Positions 59,341 through 64,000 of a DNA stretch of 64,000 nt are shown piece after piece. A program made the position numbers and the translations under genes. Source of the DNA: Flagellimonas aurea (lineage in GTDB: Bacteria > Bacteroidota > Bacteroidia > Flavobacteriales > Flavobacteriaceae); contig NZ_JAFLNL010000015.1 in assembly GCF_017313785.1 (NCBI RefSeq), positions 1-64,000 on the forward strand, written 5' to 3'. How positions within the stretch are numbered: position 1 is the stretch's first letter; every line of letters begins with the position of its first letter. The notes beneath the pieces are model-generated. The model was not told where the DNA came from, searched no databases, and saw only the letters and a list, made by a program, of their open reading frames with translations.

Positions 59341-60792
59341 TTAAGATTGTTTGGTACTTATTATTTCAGCAACTTGCCTATACTTTTTCTCAAATTGTAG
59401 GATGATTTCAGTTTCTGAGGCTTCCGTGTTTATTTGAGGTAATTTCTTTTGAGTATGTTGAAGAGTAAATTTCAATTTTTTGTCTTTACCATCTGCAAAG
59501 GCAATGAACTCCCCCTGTTTCAATCTAAAGAAAACATCCGCCCGTCGTTTGGATACTTCCCTTTCTCCTTTGGTGATACGGCTCTCAAAACTCAACCCAC
59601 TACTTTTACTGATGCTCTTGGTCGGCGTTTTGATAATCTCAAAAAAGCGTTCATAGTATTTGGCCGTATCAGGGTCGTTCACCTTTCCAAAGAACTGATA
59701 GGATAGATTGCTCAAAATGACCTTGCTGGCCTTTTCACCATAAAGCAAATCATTCTGGATTTTGTCCTGCATCACATAGACCGTACAGATATCATAGCTG
59801 CGTAACGTTGCAGGGATACGGTGCATATTGGGCAATTTTAAGGTAGGGGCTTCTTCCATCAACAAAAAGGAAGAATCCCTATCTCGCACACTCATCTGTT
59901 TGATGATGGTATGCAATATCAGTGCGATTACGGGCGAATAGACCGCATCGTATTTTGGATGGTTGACCAAGGAAATGACCGCTGGATTTTTGGGATTGTT
60001 GATGTCCAAAGACACTTCATCTTTGGATAGTACATAGAACAGTTTTTGCGAACTGATTTTTTTAAAGGCATTGGCCAAGGTACTTTTTACCCCAGCGGTC
60101 TGTTTTTCCGATTCGATACCATTGATAAAGGCACTGGCCATACTTTGGGAGGTCAAATCCGATTTCAGGAAAGCGACCAACTTTTTGGTATTGAGCGATT
60201 GGAACAGGGCGATGATGTGGGGCAGGGTACAAAAATCAGGGTATGCTGTTTTCATCTTCCAAATCATACCGCTCAACAATCCTTCCACGGCATCGGAAAA
60301 AAACTTGTTGCTTCCGCTGTTTTCGGAAAGGTTCTGTTCCAATAGGTTTTCCATCAGTACCCGAGATACTTCATTGACACTTTCCTCGTTCGGCAAATAC
60401 TTTGGAGCAATGGGATTGACCCGATAATGGATTTGGTCAAAGGCAATGGTATAGAATTTTATATTTTTCTCTCGGAACAGCGGATAGGCGATTTCGGTGA
60501 GTTCAAAATCCTTATAATCATGGATGACCCCACAAAAACCATGATTGCTGAAATGCTGTAAAAAATTATAGATGACACTTTTAGTTTTTCCACTTCCCGC
60601 CGAACCGATGATGGAAGCTCCCCGGCGGATATTATCGATTTTGAACCTACCGTTTTTCAGCTTGAAACGTACCCGGTACTTTTTATCCTTTGGCTTCTTT
60701 TCATCCGCAAAGAACAGTGCATAAAGTACCGTGCACCCGAACAGAACTGGCACGACAATATAAAGGGCGATATGTTCCCATTGCCAGTTCAT
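59341..60792 (-). CDS. Type IV coupling protein (MobC/TraG-like)
   Basis: A 483-residue ATPase that links relaxosome and transfer channel. One N-terminal membrane segment (IALYIVVPVLFGCTVLYALFF) is followed by Walker A IGSAGSGKT at 62-70 and Walker B SSFLLMEEAPTL. It is shorter than TraD/VirD4 of Proteobacteria, as is normal in Bacteroidota. It overlaps the relaxase gene by 4 bases and is the only coupling protein in the window, so it must also serve the first mob module if that one is active. Confidence 0.85.
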   Translation of the reverse strand: MNWQWEHIALYIVVPVLFGCTVLYALFFADEKKPKDKKYRVRFKLKNGRFKIDNIRRGASIIGSAGSGKTKSVIYNFLQHFSNHGFCGVIHDYKDFELTEIAYPLFREKNIKFYTIAFDQIHYRVNPIAPKYLPNEESVNEVSRVLMENLLEQNLSENSGSNKFFSDAVEGLLSGMIWKMKTAYPDFCTLPHIIALFQSLNTKKLVAFLKSDLTSQSMASAFINGIESEKQTAGVKSTLANAFKKISSQKLFYVLSKDEVSLDINNPKNPAVISLVNHPKYDAVYSPVIALILHTIIKQMSVRDRDSSFLLMEEAPTLKLPNMHRIPATLRSYDICTVYVMQDKIQNDLLYGEKASKVILSNLSYQFFGKVNDPDTAKYYERFFEIIKTPTKSISKSSGLSFESRITKGEREVSKRRADVFFRLKQGEFIAFADGKDKKLKFTLQHTQKKLPQINTEASETEIILQFEKKYRQVAEIISTKQS

Positions 60793-61823
60793 ATCCCGAT
60801 GGAGCCTGATTCTATGGCCTTACCGATTCCCTTTTTCAGTTGGTTGATGGCCTTTATGGTGAGCTGGAGCTTGTTCGTAGGGATGCTCAATAATGCGGTA
60901 TTCACCCCGGATTTTTGAAGCAATTTAAAGGCCACTGCCTTTTCATTGGTCGGCAATTTGGTAATCATGGAGAAATACAGTTTTGGGTCTTTTAAAAAAG
61001 TCTTACGGGCGGTATAGGTCTCCACGTAGTTGCGCCGGTATTTGAATAAGGTATCAAAGGTCTTTTCCGAGTTTTTAATGAAAGTATCCCTATCAAAACC
61101 CCGTTTTACGGACTTACCGTGCATGACCGTTTCCGAAGCTTTGTGCTTGCTCCCTGGGGAAAGGCTGAAACGGTTGCTTGCATCCTTACGGCTGACGATG
61201 ATATGCACATGACTCTGCGGTCCCGGTTTTGCCATGCCCCGAACGATACGTTTGCCGTTCAATTGGTACGGGGCCGTTGCCTCCAATTTTTGGATTTCCT
61301 TTTTCAGTTTTCGGATATTGCCCGATTGTTGTCCTGCCTCGATGCTACGAATATCTTTCCGTAGTTCCAATATTCGTGTCGCATAGGGTTGGTTCTCCCG
61401 GATTTCCTTGTCCGTCCCTTTGAACGTGCGCTGCCGCTCCACCTTGGCATAGTACTTAATATCGTTAACGTTTATTGGCTTTCCATCAATTTCCCGGTTA
61501 AAAGCTTTGGCGTACTCCTTCATGGCTTCCCTTGTATAGCGTTTGAGGGCTTCTGGTGAATCCTGTATGGCTTTCAGTTCCCAGGCACTTGGGTTGAGGG
61601 TAATGGAATAGAACTTGGGTTCGGTCTTTTTAAGCTTGGCCGTGTTCCCGTCGATTTCCCTAATGACCTCTTCCGCGGATATTTCCTCCCCATATTGATT
61701 GAAAAAATGCTCCTGTTCTTCAACGGTCTTGCCCTCGTTTTCCTTTTCGAGATAGGAAACGAAGTCTGCGGCGCTTTGGGCATAGTTGCCATCAGTTTTT
61801 TGTGCTGTGATGGTGATGTACAT
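60789..61823 (-). CDS. Relaxase, MobB/DUF5712-like (second copy)
   Basis: From the ATG at 61823 the product is 344 residues, beginning MYITITAQK like the first copy's MYLTISAQK; a longer reading would start inside bfmA2. The HUH motif SHVHIIVSRKD is present. Similarity to the copy at 3070-4092 is clear from end to end (KHKASE, VKRGFDRD, RRNYVE), but they are distinct enough not to be a recent duplicate. It lies between bfmA2 and the coupling-protein gene. Confidence 0.85.
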   Translation of the reverse strand: MYITITAQKTDGNYAQSAADFVSYLEKENEGKTVEEQEHFFNQYGEEISAEEVIREIDGNTAKLKKTEPKFYSITLNPSAWELKAIQDSPEALKRYTREAMKEYAKAFNREIDGKPINVNDIKYYAKVERQRTFKGTDKEIRENQPYATRILELRKDIRSIEAGQQSGNIRKLKKEIQKLEATAPYQLNGKRIVRGMAKPGPQSHVHIIVSRKDASNRFSLSPGSKHKASETVMHGKSVKRGFDRDTFIKNSEKTFDTLFKYRRNYVETYTARKTFLKDPKLYFSMITKLPTNEKAVAFKLLQKSGVNTALLSIPTNKLQLTIKAINQLKKGIGKAIESGSIGI

Positions 61824-61824
61824 C

Positions 61825-62361
61825 CTATAGTTCTTTTTTAAGTTTTTCAAATTCATCCTTCCCCATATCCAGTTTAAAATGCCCTTTGCCGAATGTTCCC
61901 TTTACATAGGTCAATTGTTCCATTACATTCTGCACTCGGTTTTTATACTGACCGAGCTGTTGCCGCATTTCCTCATAGCGGTTTTGGTAATGCTCCAGTT
62001 CCCTGTCCCTGCTAAAAGGTTCAGGTGTTCCGAAATCAAAGCTTTCTTCCGCTTCTTGATTTTCCACTTGGGACATTTCTTGGAACAAGGTGTCCAACAT
62101 CACCTTGGTGGGCAGGGTCTGTTGCTTTTCGATGTTCTTCAGAATGGCAATGACGGCATTGATACGTTTGTTGGTACGGTTGTTATTGATGCCCAGGTCA
62201 TCGTTGGGCGAAAGGTCGTTCCGTTCAAAAAAGTCCATGACGGCCTCCAAGGTACGGGTATGGGAATCCGACACCAAACGGGAAAATGCCCGAAAGCGTG
62301 CCGCTACTTCCTTTTTGATACTGATAGCGGAAAAACGATATTTTTGGTATGCATCTTCCAT
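61825..62361 (-). CDS. BfmA/BtgA-family mobilisation accessory protein (second copy)
   Basis: Starting from ATG at 62361 (MEDAYQKYRFSAISIKKEV) the protein has 178 residues; an earlier ATG at 62427 crosses the operator repeats and is less likely. The N-terminal block SAISIKKEVAARFRAFSR parallels NITVKKETATRFRSYSKR in the first copy. A Gln- and Glu-rich coiled coil follows. It precedes the relaxase with one base between, giving a bfmA-mobB-mobC operon. Confidence 0.77.
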   Translation of the reverse strand: MEDAYQKYRFSAISIKKEVAARFRAFSRLVSDSHTRTLEAVMDFFERNDLSPNDDLGINNNRTNKRINAVIAILKNIEKQQTLPTKVMLDTLFQEMSQVENQEAEESFDFGTPEPFSRDRELEHYQNRYEEMRQQLGQYKNRVQNVMEQLTYVKGTFGKGHFKLDMGKDEFEKLKKEL

Positions 62362-62416
62362 TTTTACTGTAAAAAATTCCCTGTTTATGGGTTGTCTGAC
62401 CGCATTTACTGTAAAA
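62361..62416. promoter_or_regulatory. TACTGTA palindromes upstream of bfmA2
   Basis: TTTTTACTGTAAAAAA (62361-62376) and ATTTACTGTAAAA (62404-62416) share the core also present twice ahead of bfmA1. Their centres are 42 bp apart, four helical turns, and the first touches the bfmA2 start codon. Confidence 0.5.
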
Positions 62417-62488
62417 GCCCTTAGCAATCAATCATTTACAGGATTTTAAATACTTGTATTTCAGAATCTTACAAATAATCAAATAACC

Positions 62489-62544
62489 GTAACACCGCTC
62501 TGCGTGTTACCCTCTTGCTTCTCCAAATTTCGTCCCGCAGGGAC
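62489..62544. other. Candidate oriT of the second mobilisation module
   Basis: GTAACACCGC (62489-62498) pairs with GCGTGTTAC (62502-62510) with one bulge, followed by CCTCTTGCT (62511-62519) and the stem GTCCC-GCA-GGGAC (62532-62544), extended by AAATTT/AAATTT flanks. The order and the CCTCTTGCT core equal those at 4870-4927. AAGGAAAGTCAAATC follows at about 62618. No gene lies between 62428 and 62762. Confidence 0.62.
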
Positions 62545-62762
62545 CAAAATTTTCCGAACAACCTGACTAAAAAGTCAGTTGCCTTTTATGTTACATCTCT
62601 ATGGATTTGGTCATTCAAGGAAAGTCAAATCGCCCGATAATCGGAATTGTTAATGACCAAAAAAATGTTGCTGTCCAACGCTTTAAAGATACGGTTTTCA
62701 ACTGGTTGCACATAAAAAAAGCCCATCATAATAAATGGGCCTGTTTGGTGCTGTTTGGTATG

Positions 62763-62960
62763 TCAGATTTTGAAAATATACCTGTAATTGTACAGATTCC
62801 GTATGGTTTCCTCTTCGATGAGTTCATCATAGTCCAATCGGTACTTTAGGGCATATTCCCAAAGTTGTCCGCCAAAACGCCTTATCACATCCCTTTTGGA
62901 AAGGGAACGGAGGTAGTTTTGGGTCTCCTCGTCCAGATTGTTATAGCTTAGTTCTATCAT
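62763..62960 (-). CDS. Small hypothetical protein before the oriT region
   Basis: A 65-residue acidic helical protein (LDEETQNYLRSLSKRDVIRRFGGQLWEYALKYRLDYDELIEEE in parts). It has no known domain. It lies 12 bases after the radC-like gene on the same strand, so it is probably part of that small operon. Confidence 0.55.
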   Translation of the reverse strand: MIELSYNNLDEETQNYLRSLSKRDVIRRFGGQLWEYALKYRLDYDELIEEETIRNLYNYRYIFKI

Positions 62961-62972
62961 GGCCGAACGGTT

Positions 62973-63422
62973 TTAAAGGAGTCCATTGTCCGCAAAGCTG
63001 TAGTATTCCCCGTTAGGGGTCAATATCAAATGGTCGAGTACCCGTATATCGAAATACTGGGCAGCCTTTTTGATTTTCTCCGTCAGGTCGATATCCGATT
63101 TGGATACCTTTAACTGCCCGGATGGATGGTTGTGGCAAAGAATTATGGCGACAGTAAGACTTTTCAGTACTACGGCCATTAACAACCGTATATCCACAAT
63201 GGTTCCGGTAATCCCTCCCTGGGAGAGTTGATAAATGCCCTTTACCTTATTGGCATTGTTGAGCAGGGCCACCTTGAACGCCTCATGTACCTCTATGGAA
63301 TCCTTGTTCCAAAGGTCGAAAAGGAGTTCCGCCGCATCATGGGAGTTTTGGATTTTTTGCCATGCGGGGGAAGAAACATATTCCTTGTAGCTTATCTTGA
63401 TTTCGTTAACTTTGTTCTTCAT
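62973..63422 (-). CDS. RadC-like JAB-domain protein
   Basis: From the ATG at 63422 the protein has 149 residues and starts MKNKVNEIKISYKEY; an upstream start at 63494 would add 24 residues unlike the family. The JAB metal motif LCHNHPSGQLKVSKSDIDLT is complete. Such shortened RadC proteins are common on mobile elements, where their function is unclear. Confidence 0.85.
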   Translation of the reverse strand: MKNKVNEIKISYKEYVSSPAWQKIQNSHDAAELLFDLWNKDSIEVHEAFKVALLNNANKVKGIYQLSQGGITGTIVDIRLLMAVVLKSLTVAIILCHNHPSGQLKVSKSDIDLTEKIKKAAQYFDIRVLDHLILTPNGEYYSFADNGLL

Positions 63423-63495
63423 TGTCTTTGATTTAATCGTTAAGGGTGATGAAAAAGAGGGTGCTACTTTCCAAGGGAACACCCTCTTTGTCATT

Positions 63496-63831
63496 TTACT
63501 TATTGCCCATCAATAGGATTTCATCGGCTACCACTTCGGTAACATAGCGTTGGTTGCCATCGTCCATAGTGTAGGTGCGTGTCTTTAACTTGCCCACCAC
63601 ACCGATTTCCTTGCCTTTTTCAACATATTTTTCGATGATGTCGGCAACCTTGCCCCAAGCGACGACGGTATGCCAATTGGTATCGGTCTGTTTCTCGCCC
63701 TTTCCGTCTTTGTAGTTCTCATTGGTCGCCAATGAGAAACGGGCTACTTTTTTGCCGCTTTCAAGGTTCGTAATGGTTGGTTCCTGTCCAACGTTCCCAA
63801 TCAGCTGTACATGATTTTTAATACTGCTCAT
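63496..63831 (-). CDS. ssb: Single-stranded DNA-binding protein
   Basis: A 111-residue OB-fold protein with the family start NHVQLIGNVGQEPTI, core ATNENYKDGKGEKQTDTNWHTVVAWG (in parts) and GKLKTRTYTMDDGNQRY. It lacks the long acidic tail of chromosomal SSB, as is usual for element-encoded copies. It protects transferred single strands. It lies upstream of the RadC-like gene. Confidence 0.92.
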   Translation of the reverse strand: MSSIKNHVQLIGNVGQEPTITNLESGKKVARFSLATNENYKDGKGEKQTDTNWHTVVAWGKVADIIEKYVEKGKEIGVVGKLKTRTYTMDDGNQRYVTEVVADEILLMGNK

Positions 63832-63899
63832 AATGAATTGTTTTAAAGGCCTGCCTTGTTTCGGCAGACGGGGTTAATAAATCCCCTTTGGATTTCATT

Positions 63900-64000
63900 T
63901 CAATTGAATTTTAAGGGGTGTTTGTTTGATTTCTTGCGTGCATGGCACCAATGGATAAAGTGGGTTTTGTCAAGACTTTCGGGGAATAAATCAGGAGTAT
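63900..64000 (-). CDS. C-terminal end of an unknown gene cut by the window edge
   Basis: On the minus strand one frame is open from the edge to a TGA at 63902-63900, reading TPDLFPESLDKTHFIHW and then a basic end (HARKKSNKHPLKFN). The composition looks protein-like, but no family can be named from about 32 residues. The 68 bases between it and ssb hold no other feature. Confidence 0.35.
   Translation of the reverse strand, partial: TPDLFPESLDKTHFIHWCHARKKSNKHPLKFN

Overview
The window is a mosaic of accessory DNA from a marine-type Bacteroidota, most likely a member of the Flavobacteriaceae. The evidence is the Bacteroidota-specific conjugation genes (TraE-F-G-J-K-M-N, RteC, BfmA/BtgA and DUF5712-type relaxases), IntDOT-like integrase, promoters with a TAnnTTTG -7 box, and low GC. 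The genus cannot be fixed from the sequence. Most of the window looks like one integrative conjugative element (ICE), or two stacked elements, with large cargo.

Layout. 1-62: truncated IS110-type transposase. 458-2707: mercury/metal cassette (ArsR regulator, MerTP fusion, GDCCVxC protein, CDF-type transporter) surrounded by palindromic repeats. 3070-5580: a first mobilisation module (relaxase, BfmA, candidate oriT) and a small HTH protein. 5980-8334: the highlight, a two-gene operon of an unusual ECF sigma factor and a nuclease-dead Cas12f homologue, followed by a candidate natural single guide RNA and a small membrane protein. 8483-9990: tyrosine integrase with a tRNA-like att remnant. 10779-17693: conjugative transfer operon. 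17859-19887: amidase and two membrane proteins. 20001-26390: DNA phosphorothioation (dndCDE) operon with an XRE regulator, a GHKL ATPase and an unknown partner. 26618-29380: replication/excision genes and rteC. 29542-59303: about 30 kb of metabolic cargo. 59341-63831: second mobilisation module (coupling protein, relaxase, BfmA, candidate oriT), RadC and SSB. 63900-64000: the end of a further gene.

The sigma-dCas12f operon is read as an RNA-guided transcription activator. The Cas12f homologue aligns well with Cas12f1 proteins but has lost both visible RuvC carboxylates and the whole C-terminal zinc finger/RuvC-III part. It starts 1 bp after the sigma gene, and just downstream lies RNA-like sequence with Cas12f guide-RNA hallmarks (GTAAGGT, then a hairpin ending AGTGTGAAC), which predicts the guide. 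From memory, RNA-guided transcription by dCas12f-sigmaE pairs of Bacteroidota was reported recently; I cannot check that here.

The metabolic cargo is a long minus-strand gene train that fits import and breakdown of a lactam. It has an outer-membrane porin, a TorT-like binding protein with ABC ATPase and permease, PxpA/B/C plus biotin carboxylase and biotin carrier, a GABA-type aminotransferase, succinate-semialdehyde dehydrogenase, ATP-dependent PEPCK and glutamate dehydrogenase. BioB, BioA and a ketosynthase may supply biotin. A TetR-controlled small-enzyme operon and an AraC/reductase group fill the rest.
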